From assembly GCF_900104955.1 (NCBI RefSeq), contig NZ_FNSI01000001.1, positions 3,940,001-4,004,000 on the forward strand: 64,000 bases of DNA, read 5' to 3'. The notes under the pieces were generated by a model. The model saw only the letters and a program-made list of their open reading frames with translations. It searched no databases and had not been told where the DNA came from. Positions 36,178-44,990 of this stretch are shown in pieces. Each line of letters begins with the position of its first letter. Position 1 is the stretch's first letter. A program made the position numbers and the translations under genes. The DNA comes from Beijerinckia sp. 28-YEA-48 (GTDB lineage Bacteria > Pseudomonadota > Alphaproteobacteria > Rhizobiales > Beijerinckiaceae).

Positions 36178-37371
36178 TCAAACGGCGTCAACGCCGGTCT
36201 GGAAATCCTCGATGATGTCTTCGATGTCTTCGAGGCCGATGGACAGGCGCAGCATGCCTTCACCGATCCCCATCGCCTCACGATCAGCTTGCGGCAGACG
36301 CTGATGCGTGGTCGTTGCCGGGTGCGTCACGATGCTCTTGGCGTCGCCAAGATTGTTGGAGATCTTGATGATGGAAAAGGCATTGGCCATGCGGAAGGCC
36401 GCTTCCTTGCCGCCCTTCACGTCCACCACCACCACGGTGCCGCCACCCGACATCTGGCGCATGGCCAGTTCGTGCTGCGGATGGTCCTTGCGCGAGGGGT
36501 AAAGCACGTAATTGATGGCGCTCTGCTCGGCGAGGAAGTCGGCGACGCGCTCGGCGTTGCGCATCTGCTGGGTAACGCGCAGCGGCAGGGTTTCGAGCGA
36601 TTTCAGCATCACCCAGGCGTTGAACGGCGACATGGCCGGGCCGGTCTGACGCAGGAAATTGTGAATGTGCGCCTGGATGAAGGCTTCCGAGGCGAGAATG
36701 CAACCGCCGAGCACCCGGCCCTGGCCATCGACATGCTTGGTGGCTGAATAGACAACGCAATCGGCGCCAAGTTGCAGCGGGCTCTGCAGAATGGGTGTGG
36801 CGAACACATTGTCGACGACGAGCGTGGCACCGGCATCATGGGCGATCTTGGCCACGGCGGTGATGTCGATGACCTCGAGCTGCGGGTTGGTCGGGCTCTC
36901 GAGGAAGAAGGTCTTGGTGTTGGGGCGGACAGCGGCGCGCCATTGCGCGAGATCGGTGCCGTCCACCAAGGTACAGGCGACGCCGAAACGCGGCATCAGA
37001 TCCTCGACGACGTAGCGGCAGGAGCCAAACAGCGCCTTGGCGGCGACGATATGGTCGCCCGCCTTCAGCTGACCGACGATGGCGGCTGTGACGGCCGCCA
37101 TGCCCGTGGCGGTGGCGCGGGCTGATTCAGCGCCTTCCAGCAGGGCCATACGCTGCTCGAACATGGCGACGGTCGGATTGGAGAAGCGCGAATACATGAA
37201 ACCGGGCTCGTCGCCCTTGAAGCGCCGTTCGGCACTTTCCATGCTCTCGTAGGCATAGCCCTGGGTCAGGAACATGGCTTCGGACATTTCGCCGAACTGC
37301 GAGCGCAGGGTGCCACCATGAACCAGGCGGGTGGCGGGGCGCAGATCGCGCAGCGACTTGTTCTTGCTCAT
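36178..37371 (-). CDS. metZ: O-succinylhomoserine sulfhydrylase
   Basis: This PLP enzyme makes homocysteine from O-succinylhomoserine and sulfide in methionine synthesis. The ATG at 37371 is chosen because it starts the family's N terminus (MSKNKSLRDLRPATRLVHGG) and follows GGAG. The frame continues upstream through the riboswitch terminator and cannot be translated from there in practice. The 397-residue protein has the Cys/Met-metabolism PLP fold, with the lysine in YSATKHVDGQGR. It is controlled by a SAM-II riboswitch and a leader terminator. Confidence 0.95.
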   Translation of the reverse strand: MSKNKSLRDLRPATRLVHGGTLRSQFGEMSEAMFLTQGYAYESMESAERRFKGDEPGFMYSRFSNPTVAMFEQRMALLEGAESARATATGMAAVTAAIVGQLKAGDHIVAAKALFGSCRYVVEDLMPRFGVACTLVDGTDLAQWRAAVRPNTKTFFLESPTNPQLEVIDITAVAKIAHDAGATLVVDNVFATPILQSPLQLGADCVVYSATKHVDGQGRVLGGCILASEAFIQAHIHNFLRQTGPAMSPFNAWVMLKSLETLPLRVTQQMRNAERVADFLAEQSAINYVLYPSRKDHPQHELAMRQMSGGGTVVVVDVKGGKEAAFRMANAFSIIKISNNLGDAKSIVTHPATTTHQRLPQADREAMGIGEGMLRLSIGLEDIEDIIEDFQTGVDAV

Positions 37372-37407
37372 CTTCTTTTCTCCACGCCCAGAGCGGACCG
37401 CCGCCCA

Positions 37408-37436
37408 AAACAAAACCCGGCCCATTCGAGCCGGGC
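37408..37436 (-). terminator. Intrinsic terminator in the metZ leader
   Basis: On the minus strand the hairpin CCCGGC / GCCGGG (37417-37436) is followed by TTTTGTTTT (37408-37416). It lies between the SAM-II aptamer and the metZ start. Premature termination there would be the natural off-switch. Confidence 0.75.
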
Positions 37437-37459
37437 GCACAGAATTTGGAGTGCGGACA

Positions 37460-37516
37460 CGACCCCTTAGCCCCTTATTTTACGTGGCGGCAAGCCGGTC
37501 GGCCCAAATGACCACG
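37460..37516 (-). promoter_or_regulatory. SAM-II riboswitch (metA-motif)
   Basis: Read on the minus strand, the leader begins CGTGGTCATTTGG, continues CCGGCTTGCCGCCACG, then TAAAATAAG and GGCTAAGGGG. The P1 stem pairs CGTGG (37516-37512) with CCACG (37487-37483). The GCTAA segment and the purine-rich tail are the pseudoknot strands of the SAM-II class, which is known mainly from alphaproteobacterial methionine genes. It sits about 90 bases before metZ and upstream of a terminator hairpin, so high SAM should shut metZ off. Confidence 0.85.
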
Positions 37517-37579
37517 ATACTTGTGGTCTAGCGCAGTGGCCGACTTGGCGTCAACCGAGCCATCGGCTAGGCCAAGGGC

Positions 37580-38671
37580 ATGAGCCAGAACCGCGGCATT
37601 TTGCCAGCCCACGAGATCGAGGCCCTGCATGGCGCGGGTGCCATCCGCACCGCCGCCCCTTTCGCGGCCGGACAGGTGCAACCAGCGAGCCTGGATTTAC
37701 GGCTTGGCAGCCGGGCCTGGCGCATGCGCGCCAGCTTCCTGCCGGGGCCGGAGCGGCCGGTCAGCGAGCGGATCGCCACGCTCGCCCTGCATGAAATCGA
37801 CCTGACCCAAGGCGCGGTGCTGGAGACGGGCTGCGTCTATATCGCCGAGCTGATGGAAGGCTTGGCGCTGCCGGCCGATATCGCCGCTTCCGCCAATCCG
37901 AAGAGCTCTACCGGCCGGATCGACGTGTTCACCCGCGTCATCGCTGATCGGGCCCATGAATTCGACCAGATCGAACCGGGCTACAGCGGCAAGCTCTATG
38001 CCGAGATTTCGCCGCGCACCTTCCCCGTGCTGGTGCGCAGCGGCTCACGCCTGTCGCAGATCCGCTTCCGGCGCGGCCAGGCGCGGCTCGACGACCAGGG
38101 CCATCTGGAGCTGCACCGGCGCGAAAAACTGGTGACCTCGGCCGAACCGTCGATCTCGGGCGGCGTCGCCGTGTCGGTTGATCTGGCGGGCTTTGACGGC
38201 TCCACGCTCATCGGCTACCGCGCCAAACGGCACACCGGGCTGATCGATGTCGACAAGCCGGCCGCCCATACCATGCTCGACTTCTGGGAGCCCATTCACC
38301 GGCACGGCCGCGCCGATCTGGTGCTCGACCCCGGCGAATTCTACATTCTGGCCTCCAAGGAAGCGGTGCGCGTACCGCCCGACCACGCCGCCGAGATGAC
38401 GCCCTTCGATCCGTTGGTCGGCGAATTCCGCGTGCACTATGCAGGCTTCTTCGATCCGGGCTTTGGCGCCGCGGAAGCTGGTGGCGAAGGGGCACGCGCC
38501 GTGCTCGAAGTGCGCTCGCACGACGTGCCGTTCATTCTCGAAGACGGCCAGATCGTCGGACGGTTGGTCTATGAAAAGATGACCGAAACACCGCGCACGC
38601 TCTATGGCGCCGACCTGAAATCAAACTATCAGGCGCAAGGCCTCAAGCTGTCGAAACACTTCAAGGCGTAG
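37580..38671 (+). CDS. dcd: dCTP deaminase, long alphaproteobacterial form
   Basis: The enzyme deaminates dCTP to dUTP for thymidylate synthesis. At 363 residues it is nearly twice the size of E. coli Dcd and appears to contain two dUTPase-like beta-barrel halves. The first carries QPASLDLRLGSRAWRMRASF and NPKSSTGRIDVFTRV. The second has GRADLVLDPGEFYILASKEAVRVP. The ATG at 37580 follows AAGGG. It is divergent from metZ, with the metZ promoter in the short gap. Confidence 0.9.
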   Translation: MSQNRGILPAHEIEALHGAGAIRTAAPFAAGQVQPASLDLRLGSRAWRMRASFLPGPERPVSERIATLALHEIDLTQGAVLETGCVYIAELMEGLALPADIAASANPKSSTGRIDVFTRVIADRAHEFDQIEPGYSGKLYAEISPRTFPVLVRSGSRLSQIRFRRGQARLDDQGHLELHRREKLVTSAEPSISGGVAVSVDLAGFDGSTLIGYRAKRHTGLIDVDKPAAHTMLDFWEPIHRHGRADLVLDPGEFYILASKEAVRVPPDHAAEMTPFDPLVGEFRVHYAGFFDPGFGAAEAGGEGARAVLEVRSHDVPFILEDGQIVGRLVYEKMTETPRTLYGADLKSNYQAQGLKLSKHFKA

Positions 38672-38686
38672 CGCTTTTGTTCTGAC

Positions 38687-38729
38687 GCATTTTCTTCACG
38701 CGAACCGGCACCACTTCGCTTGAAAATGC
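38687..38729. repeat. Palindromic repeat of the GCATTTTC / GAAAATGC type
   Basis: GCATTTTC at 38687-38694 and GAAAATGC at 38722-38729 are perfect terminal inverted repeats. GCGAA and TTCGC form an inner stem around CCGGCACCAC. It fills the gap between two convergent genes and overlaps the TAG stop of the membrane-protein gene. I recall this pattern as a common dispersed element in Hyphomicrobiales. Only one copy is in the window. Confidence 0.65.
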
Positions 38730-39346
38730 TATCGGCTCTGGCTCAACCGTCGGTCGAGCCACAACATCACGTAACCGCCGATGACAAAACCCAATGCCAT
38801 CAGCACGGCGTTGATCGTGGTCTGCGTCCAGCCGATCGCGCCGACATCCATGAACGGATAGGGATAGCGGCCATCGAAGGCGGCGCGCGTGATGGCGTAG
38901 ACGAAATAGGCCAGCGGCAGCAGGCTCCACAGCCAGGGATCGACGCGCCGCAATTCGCCCTTGGGCGCGAAGACCAGCCAGAACGCGGGCACCAGGATCG
39001 GCGTGACGTGGTGCAGCAACAGATCCGCGAGCTTCGCGCCACCGCTCAATTCAACGAGGCCGCGCAGCAGCAGCATGTAGACGACACCGACGAACAGGAT
39101 CGCCAGGGTGATGCAACCAAGTAGGCTCGCGGCCATCCGTTCCAGCAAGCGCAGGGCGACACCGGTGAAGAAAATCGCCACGAGCAGATTGGCGATGACG
39201 GTGAAAAAGCGCAGCATCACCCAGATCGCCAGGGGCACCGAGCCGCTCAACTCGCTCGATGCTTGAAGCTGCACGGCCAAGCCGACCCAGGCGATGAGCG
39301 CGATAACGACAGCAGCGAGACGCGCGGATTTGGATATCGTCTGCAT
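38729..39346 (-). CDS. Pr6Pr family membrane protein
   Basis: The 205-residue protein starts at the ATG at 39346 behind GGAGGG. A longer frame upstream lacks a ribosome-binding site. Six hydrophobic segments are visible, with the family-like RFFTVIANLLVA near residue 50 and HHVTPILVPAFWL / YPYPFMDV in the second half. Function is unknown. The family is related to FAR-17a/AIG1-like membrane proteins. Confidence 0.8.
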   Translation of the reverse strand: MQTISKSARLAAVVIALIAWVGLAVQLQASSELSGSVPLAIWVMLRFFTVIANLLVAIFFTGVALRLLERMAASLLGCITLAILFVGVVYMLLLRGLVELSGGAKLADLLLHHVTPILVPAFWLVFAPKGELRRVDPWLWSLLPLAYFVYAITRAAFDGRYPYPFMDVGAIGWTQTTINAVLMALGFVIGGYVMLWLDRRLSQSR

Positions 39347-39530
39347 TGACCCTCCGCCTGTCGATTCAAAGCCCTGCCTGCTCCACGCTATCGTACTGGC
39401 CAAAAACGGAAAATTCAAAACAGTTTCAACTGCTCATACGGCGACCGGCGCCCCTGGCCGGACACTCATGATCGGCATAACTTGGGGGCCTTCCATTCAG
39501 GCTGGAAGATCAAATGTGAAAGCCCATCCC

Positions 39531-40487
39531 ATGACATTACGACTGAGTGTTTTCATCCGCTGCACCGCTTTCGCGATGGTGGTGTTTGCCGGAACGGGTG
39601 CGATGGCGGCGGACCCGCCTCAGAATACGATGCGGGTCACACTGCTCGGAACCGGCACGCCCGTTCCCTCGCCGGAGCGCTTCGGCAATAGCACGCTCGT
39701 CGAAGCGGGTGGCCAGAAGCTGGTGTTCGATTTCGGCCGCGGCGTCACGATCCGCCTGGCGCAGTTGCGCATTCCCTTCGGCACGATCAATGCGCATTTC
39801 CTGACGCATTTTCATTCCGACCATCTCAACGGCCTGCCCGATCTCTGGCTGACCGGCTGGCTGCGACCGCCTTACGGCAATCGCAACACACCGATGGCGA
39901 TCTATGGCCCGCCCGGCCTGACAAAGCTCACCAAGGGCCTGACCGACGCCTTTGTGCGCGATATCGAAATCCGCAAGGCCGACGAGCATGATCCGGAAGC
40001 TGGCATCGCCTTCGACGTGCATGAAGGCGCGCCCGGCGTGATGTACGATCAAGGGGGCGTCAAGGTGACGGCGTTCAACAATGATCACGGTCCTCTCGTG
40101 GTGCCGTCCTATGGCTATAAGATTGAATACCAGGGCCATAGCGTGGTTCTGTCCGGCGACACCCGCTACAATGCGGAAGTCGTCCGTCAAGCAACGGGCG
40201 CCGATCTGCTCGTCCATTGCGTGACCGTCATCCCCGACGAATTGCTGAAACAATTTCCGGCCTATCAGGCCGTCCTTCAACATCTCGCTTCGCCGGAAGA
40301 CGCCGCCCGTGTCTTCGCCGAGGCGCACCCGAAGCTAGCCGTCTATAGCCACATCGGCCTGAACGGCAATGCCAAGGAAGAAGACCTCGTCGCGCGCACG
40401 CGCAAGATTTACGACGGGCCTCTGGTTGTTGGACAGGATTTGATGTCGATCGAGGTTGGCGCGCAAACCAAGGTCGGCCCGCGCTAG
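39531..40487 (+). CDS. Exported MBL-fold metallo-hydrolase (RNase Z/arylsulfatase-like branch)
   Basis: The ATG at 39531 is chosen because it starts a signal peptide (MTLRLSVFIRCTAFAMVVFA ending at AMA). Frames starting upstream do not look like protein. The 318-residue product has LLGTGTPVPSPERFGNS and the metal motif THFHSDHLNGLPDL, as in RNase Z-like and arylsulfatase-like MBL enzymes, and LSGDTRYN later. It is likely periplasmic. The substrate is unknown. Confidence 0.85.
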   Translation: MTLRLSVFIRCTAFAMVVFAGTGAMAADPPQNTMRVTLLGTGTPVPSPERFGNSTLVEAGGQKLVFDFGRGVTIRLAQLRIPFGTINAHFLTHFHSDHLNGLPDLWLTGWLRPPYGNRNTPMAIYGPPGLTKLTKGLTDAFVRDIEIRKADEHDPEAGIAFDVHEGAPGVMYDQGGVKVTAFNNDHGPLVVPSYGYKIEYQGHSVVLSGDTRYNAEVVRQATGADLLVHCVTVIPDELLKQFPAYQAVLQHLASPEDAARVFAEAHPKLAVYSHIGLNGNAKEEDLVARTRKIYDGPLVVGQDLMSIEVGAQTKVGPR

Positions 40488-40556
40488 CGCGCAAAGCGCC
40501 ACTCAACATAATTCTCGCTGACCGCCGTCATGCGGCCAGCGACATTGGCGGCCAGA

Positions 40557-41171
40557 TCAATCACCAAGCTCTGGATTATGCGGGCGGAAACCGCCCTGCA
40601 CCATATGGCCGAAATGGCCGACCGGTTCTTCCCACATCAGGTTGCGTTCATAGGCGCGTCCGACCATGTCCTGCACGACATATTGGATCGCCAGTTCGGT
40701 GCCATCGTTGATATGTTCGTGCATGGCCCAGGCAGGACAGACGAAGGTGTCGCCGCGCTCCCATGCGATACGCTCGCCTTCGACGACCGAATATCCTGAG
40801 CCCTGCATGATGTGATAAATGGCGTAGGAGTTGTGCCGGTGCGGCAGAATATGCTCGCCCGGCTTGAACGCCTGAATGCCCAGAAAAATCCCCGGCAGCG
40901 CGCCAGGATTGTCCTTCGGCGTATCGCCATTCACCAAGGACAGAAAGCGCCGGTCGGCGCGCTTCAGCGGATCGGCGATAAGTGCGTCGATCTTCGGCTG
41001 CATCGCCTTGAAGCGCCAGATCGACGGGCGAATATTCTTGGGCAGGATGTGCGGATAATATTCATCGTCGGTCATCATCAGCGCTTCGGCGAGCGCTGAT
41101 GGCTTGCCCTCAACTTCGGTTTGCTCGTGCGGCTGAACATTTTTTGGATCGATACGTTCGGGTGCGTTCAT
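40557..41171 (-). CDS. Single-cupin protein related to gentisate 1,2-dioxygenase
   Basis: The 204-residue protein starts at ATG 41171 behind GAGGAGGG. The cupin metal histidines H111 and H113 (LPHRHNSY) and H151 (CPAWAMHEH) fit an iron-binding cupin. The sequence resembles one half of gentisate 1,2-dioxygenase, but the bicupin enzymes are about 350 residues long, so this is a half-size relative. It is divergent from an IclR regulator and may be a ring-cleavage or unknown dioxygenase. Confidence 0.75.
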   Translation of the reverse strand: MNAPERIDPKNVQPHEQTEVEGKPSALAEALMMTDDEYYPHILPKNIRPSIWRFKAMQPKIDALIADPLKRADRRFLSLVNGDTPKDNPGALPGIFLGIQAFKPGEHILPHRHNSYAIYHIMQGSGYSVVEGERIAWERGDTFVCPAWAMHEHINDGTELAIQYVVQDMVGRAYERNLMWEEPVGHFGHMVQGGFRPHNPELGD

Positions 41172-41299
41172 GACGGGAGCCCTCCTCGCTCGCTGTCTTT
41201 CAAGCCTTGGTCTCCAAGCTGGTTTTCCAAGCTCTTGCACCGACGATTTTGTCAATTTACTATTTAGCAAGCAATTTTTTTATACTGCAACAAATTCAA

Positions 41300-42184
41300 A
41301 TGGCCCGAAACAGCAAAAAGCCCTCTGCGACAAAGACAAACCCAATCGCCGGCACGTCCGGCGGCGGCCGTTCTTTGCATCCTGCGCAATCCGGGCGCCG
41401 GGCTAGCGCCGGCATTCAGTCGCTTGATCAGGGGCTCGATGTCATGCGCATCCTTGCGCACGGCGGCTCGATCAAGCTCAAGGATGTAGCGGCCCGCGCC
41501 GGCATGTCGGCGTCCAAGGCGCATCGCTATCTCGCCAGCCTGACGCGGGCCGGCTGGGCAGTCCAATCGGACACGGCCTATCGACTGGGGCCAGAAGCCA
41601 TCGCCATGGCCGCCGCCTGCCTCGCCGGTGTGTCGGTGATGAAACTGGCGATGCCGATATTGGAAGATCTATGCCGGCGCAGTGGCCGCTCGGCCGGGCT
41701 TGCGGTGTGGGGCAGCCACGGGCCGACCATCGTGGCGCTTGAGGAGACGGCCGATCCGGTGTCGATGAACATCCGGCCCGGCACGGTGGCGCCGGTGCTT
41801 TCCTCCGCCTCCGGCCTTGTCTTCGCCGCCTATGCGCCGGCGGGACTGACGGACGATGCCATCGCAACCGAGCTGCAAGAGCGGCCGCTGCGGCATGGCT
41901 TTCGCAGCCAGGCGGCGCTGACCCGGGCTTTGGCTGATATCCGCGCCCAGGGCTTTGTCTCGATCCACTCCGGCTGGGTGGCGGGCATCGACGCCGTGGC
42001 TGTGCCGGTGTTCGACCATCGCGGCCGGCTTGAAGCGGCGCTGCTGACCATCGGGCGCGATCGCCGCGCGCCCGGCATGAAAGCCGAAGTGACGCATCTG
42101 AAGCCAGCAATCGACATTCTGCGCCAGAGCGGCGAACAGCTCTCGCACAAACTCGGCTATCAGAGCGCCGCTCTGTTTAGCTAA
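41300..42184 (+). CDS. IclR family transcriptional regulator
   Basis: The ATG at 41300 gives a 294-residue protein with a basic, low-complexity N terminus. The helix-turn-helix is KLKDVAARAGMSASKAHRYLASL, followed by the IclR effector domain (AVWGSHGPTIVALEETADP to IDAVAVPVFDHRGRL). Earlier in-frame starts would run through the AT-rich promoter region. It likely controls the divergent cupin gene. The 128-base shared gap is rich in T/A stretches but has no clean palindrome. Confidence 0.88.
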   Translation: MARNSKKPSATKTNPIAGTSGGGRSLHPAQSGRRASAGIQSLDQGLDVMRILAHGGSIKLKDVAARAGMSASKAHRYLASLTRAGWAVQSDTAYRLGPEAIAMAAACLAGVSVMKLAMPILEDLCRRSGRSAGLAVWGSHGPTIVALEETADPVSMNIRPGTVAPVLSSASGLVFAAYAPAGLTDDAIATELQERPLRHGFRSQAALTRALADIRAQGFVSIHSGWVAGIDAVAVPVFDHRGRLEAALLTIGRDRRAPGMKAEVTHLKPAIDILRQSGEQLSHKLGYQSAALFS

Positions 42185-42197
42185 GGCGCGCCCCGCG

Positions 42198-42830
42198 CTA
42201 TTTCGCTGACGCGCGCCGCTCTTCGACGATCGCCCGCGCCGCAGCGAATGCACCATCGATATCGAGATCGCTGGTGTCGAGCAGCGTGGCATCGGCGGCC
42301 ATGCGCAGCGGCGCGGCCGAGCGATGGGAATCGCGCTCGTCGCGGCGGCGAATGTCGGCCAGCACGTCTTCATAGGTAATCTTCTCGCCGCGTCCGCGCA
42401 GTTCGAGCGCGCGGCGCTGTGCCCGCACTTCCGGACTAGCGGTGACGAAAATCTTCACATCGGCCTGCGGGCAGACCACCGTGCCGATATCGCGCCCGTC
42501 GAGCACCGCCCCGCCGGGCCGCGTCGCGAAACGCTTTTGCAGATCGATCAATTCAGCCCGCACCTCCGGCATGGCGGCGACCACCGAGGCCGCTTCGCCC
42601 ATCTGGGCGCCACGCAGCCGCTCCTCGTCGAAATCGGTCAGCGCCAGGCCACGCGCGGCGGCCACGGCGCGCTGGACATCGTCGAGCCGGTCGTCCCAAT
42701 CCAGCACGATGCGCGCCGTCGCCCGATAAATCAGGCCGGTGTCGAGATGCGGCAGGCCGAAGTGGCTGGCCAGTCGCCGCGCAATGGTGCCCTTCCCGGA
42801 CGCAGCCGGGCCATCGATTGCAATGATCAT
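42198..42830 (-). CDS. cmk: Cytidylate kinase
   Basis: The enzyme phosphorylates CMP and dCMP. The ATG at 42830 begins [20 protein letters not shown] with the P-loop GPAASGKG. The frame upstream is not conserved. [11 protein letters not shown] and [22 protein letters not shown] are typical. 210 residues. In many relatives cmk lies beside aroA and rpsA. Here it lies alone, next to catabolic genes. Confidence 0.94.
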   Translation of the reverse strand: MIIAIDGPAASGKGTIARRLASHFGLPHLDTGLIYRATARIVLDWDDRLDDVQRAVAAARGLALTDFDEERLRGAQMGEAASVVAAMPEVRAELIDLQKRFATRPGGAVLDGRDIGTVVCPQADVKIFVTASPEVRAQRRALELRGRGEKITYEDVLADIRRRDERDSHRSAAPLRMAADATLLDTSDLDIDGAFAAARAIVEERRASAK

Positions 42831-42914
42831 GTCGGCTTTCTGCGAAGGACTTGCTTTCCGGTCAAGCAGAGGGCGTGCCAGATCACAGGAACAGCAAAAC
42901 GGGCCGCGCGCATC

Positions 42915-42922
42915 TGTATACA
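42915..42922. promoter_or_regulatory. TGTATACA palindrome, candidate GntR site 1
   Basis: A perfect 8-base palindrome, identical to the one at 43051, in the region upstream of the third Rieske oxygenase. Sites with this core are typical of FCD-type GntR regulators. Confidence 0.45.
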
Positions 42923-43050
42923 AAAATACAAAGATTAGGCGGAAGCACTGCCTTCCTACGGCTGGATCGCCACGATCTCACGAAATTCACCCCCAAAATA
43001 ACCGCCTACTGCCAAGTTTATCGATTCTGTTGCCATTCTAAAACACATCC

Positions 43051-43058
43051 TGTATACA
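43051..43058. promoter_or_regulatory. TGTATACA palindrome, candidate GntR site 2
   Basis: It lies 22 bases before the oxygenase ATG at 43081, where a bound repressor would block transcription or initiation. It matches site 1 exactly. Confidence 0.55.
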
Positions 43059-43080
43059 TAACGCATTCAGGGAGGTTTCG

Positions 43081-44136
43081 ATGACGAAAGCGCCGGCTTT
43101 TCCGCTCAACGCCTGGTACGTGGCGGCTTGGGACTACGAGATCAAAAACGAGCTGCTCGCCCGCACGGTCTGCAACAAGAAGATCGTCTTTTTCCGTAAA
43201 TCCGACCGTTCGATCGCCGCACTGGAAGACGCCTGCTGGCATCGCCTGCTGCCGCTCTCCATGGGCGAACTGAAGAACGACGAAGTCACCTGCCGCTATC
43301 ACGGCCTGCGCTACAACAGCACCGGCCGCTGCACGCACATGCCCTCGCAAGAATCCCTCAACCCTTCCGCGCAGGTGCGCTCTTACCCGATCGTCGAACG
43401 CCATCGCTTCGTCTGGGTGTGGCCGGGCGATCCCGCCCTCGCCGATCCCGCTCTGGTCCCCGACCTGCACTGGAACCAGGATCCGGACTGGGCTGGCGAC
43501 GGCAAGACCATTTTCGCCAAATGCGACTACCGTCTGGTGGTCGACAATCTGATGGACCTGACCCACGAAACCTTCGTGCACGCTTCGAGCATCGGCAATG
43601 ACGCCGTGGCGGAATCGCCTTTCGTCACCACCCATGGCGATCGTTTCGCCACGGTGACGCGCTGGATGAAGGATATCGACGCGCCGCCGTTCTGGCGTGG
43701 CCAGCTCGGCAAGCCGGGCAATGTGGACCGTTGGCAGATCATTCGTTTCGAAGCGCCCTGCACGGTGGCCATCGACGTCGGTGTGGCACCGACGGGAACC
43801 GGGGCGCCGGAAGGCGATCGCTCGCAGGGTGTCAACAATTTCATTCTCAACACGATCACGCCCGAAACCGACGGCACCTGCATGTATTTCTGGGCCAACG
43901 CCCGCAACTACCGCCGCGACGACCAGACCCTGACGACGCAGTTGCGCGAAGGCGTCTCCTCGATCTTCCGCGAAGACGAGATCGTGCTGGAGCGTCAGCA
44001 ACAAGCCATGGACGAACATCCCGACCGGATTTTCTATAACCTCAATATCGATGCCGGTTCGATGTGGGCCCGTCGCCTGATCGACCAGATGATTGCCAAA
44101 GAACACCGCCCCAAAAACCTGCAAGCGGCGGAATAG
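43081..44136 (+). CDS. Rieske [2Fe-2S] oxygenase, vanillate O-demethylase oxygenase (VanA) type
   Basis: This terminal oxygenase (351 residues) has Rieske ligands C52, H54, C71 and H74, and the mononuclear-iron motif N156, D159, H162, H167. Its N terminus (FPLNAWYVAAWDYEIKNELLARTV) is the closest of the three oxygenases here to VanA. The GGGAGG ribosome-binding site is strong. It is followed by a GntR regulator and a VanB-type reductase, forming a vanARB-like unit. The substrate is probably a methoxylated or related aromatic acid, but vanillate itself is not proven. Confidence 0.9.
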   Translation: MTKAPAFPLNAWYVAAWDYEIKNELLARTVCNKKIVFFRKSDRSIAALEDACWHRLLPLSMGELKNDEVTCRYHGLRYNSTGRCTHMPSQESLNPSAQVRSYPIVERHRFVWVWPGDPALADPALVPDLHWNQDPDWAGDGKTIFAKCDYRLVVDNLMDLTHETFVHASSIGNDAVAESPFVTTHGDRFATVTRWMKDIDAPPFWRGQLGKPGNVDRWQIIRFEAPCTVAIDVGVAPTGTGAPEGDRSQGVNNFILNTITPETDGTCMYFWANARNYRRDDQTLTTQLREGVSSIFREDEIVLERQQQAMDEHPDRIFYNLNIDAGSMWARRLIDQMIAKEHRPKNLQAAE

Positions 44137-44145
44137 GAGAACCCC

Positions 44146-44910
44146 ATGTCGCTTGCCGAACCCAGCGAACGCGCCGGTGAACGAAGCCAGTCGCAAACGG
44201 TCACCGCGCTTTTGTCGTTGCGCGAACTGATCGTCTCGGGCGCGCTAAAATCCGGCGAGCGCATTTCCGAACTGGCCATGGTCGATCGCATCGGCGTCTC
44301 CCGGACGCCCTTGCGCACGGCGCTCGTGAAGCTCGAACAGGAAGGGCTGATCGAGGAAATTCCCTCGGGCGGCTATGCGGTGAAAGCGTTCAGCGAAGCC
44401 GACGTGTTCGACGCCATCGAAATTCGCGGCACGCTGGAAGGCCTGTCCGCGCGCTACGCCGCCGAACGCGGCGTCACGGCCATGCGGCTTGGTGAATTGC
44501 GCGAGTGCGTCGCCGAAATCGATGCGGTGATCACCGCCGGCGGTCTGAACGAAGATGATTTCGAAGCCTATCTGCGCGCCAACGAGCGCTTCCACGCTTT
44601 GTTGGTGGAACTTTCCGGCAGCCCGACGTTGCGGCGCGAACTCGAACGGGTGAGCAGCCTGCCCTTCGCCTCGGCCAGCGCCTTTGTCAAAGCGGAAGCC
44701 GCCCTGCCGGAATCGCGCGGTATCCTGCCGATCGCCAATGAGCACCATCGCGCCGTTGTCGATGCCATCGAAAACCGCGAAGGCGCCCGCGCCGAAGCGA
44801 TCATGCGTGAGCACGCCCGGCTGTCCTATCGCAATCTGATGCTGGCGCTGCGCAACCAAAAGGTTCTCGATCTCGTGCCCGGCGCGGCCTTGATCCGTCG
44901 CCGTGGCTGA
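44146..44910 (+). CDS. GntR family regulator with FCD domain (VanR-like)
   Basis: The 254-residue regulator has a winged-helix N terminus (LRELIVSGALKSGERISELAMVDRIGVSRTPLRTALVKLEQEGLI) and a C-terminal FCD ligand domain with the metal-ligand pattern (RFHALL, NEHHRAVVDAI, MREHARLS). It starts nine bases after the oxygenase stop and is cotranscribed. It is expected to bind the TGTATACA sites and to be released by the aromatic substrate. Confidence 0.9.
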   Translation: MSLAEPSERAGERSQSQTVTALLSLRELIVSGALKSGERISELAMVDRIGVSRTPLRTALVKLEQEGLIEEIPSGGYAVKAFSEADVFDAIEIRGTLEGLSARYAAERGVTAMRLGELRECVAEIDAVITAGGLNEDDFEAYLRANERFHALLVELSGSPTLRRELERVSSLPFASASAFVKAEAALPESRGILPIANEHHRAVVDAIENREGARAEAIMREHARLSYRNLMLALRNQKVLDLVPGAALIRRRG

Positions 44911-44990
44911 CACCGCCTTCGACTTGATCTGATCGTCTTTTTTGAGCGCTAACCGGTTCGGTTGCGTTTCAAGTACTCCAGGAGGGGAGC

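Noticed and set aside
35959-36747. Plus-strand frame in the gcrA-metZ gap
   Set aside because: Most of it lies antisense to metZ; the first 70 codons show no known motif and no good ribosome-binding site.
41249-41286. TTGTCA and TATACT as a promoter of the second IclR gene
   Set aside because: The spacing of 26 bases is too long for a sigma-70 promoter.
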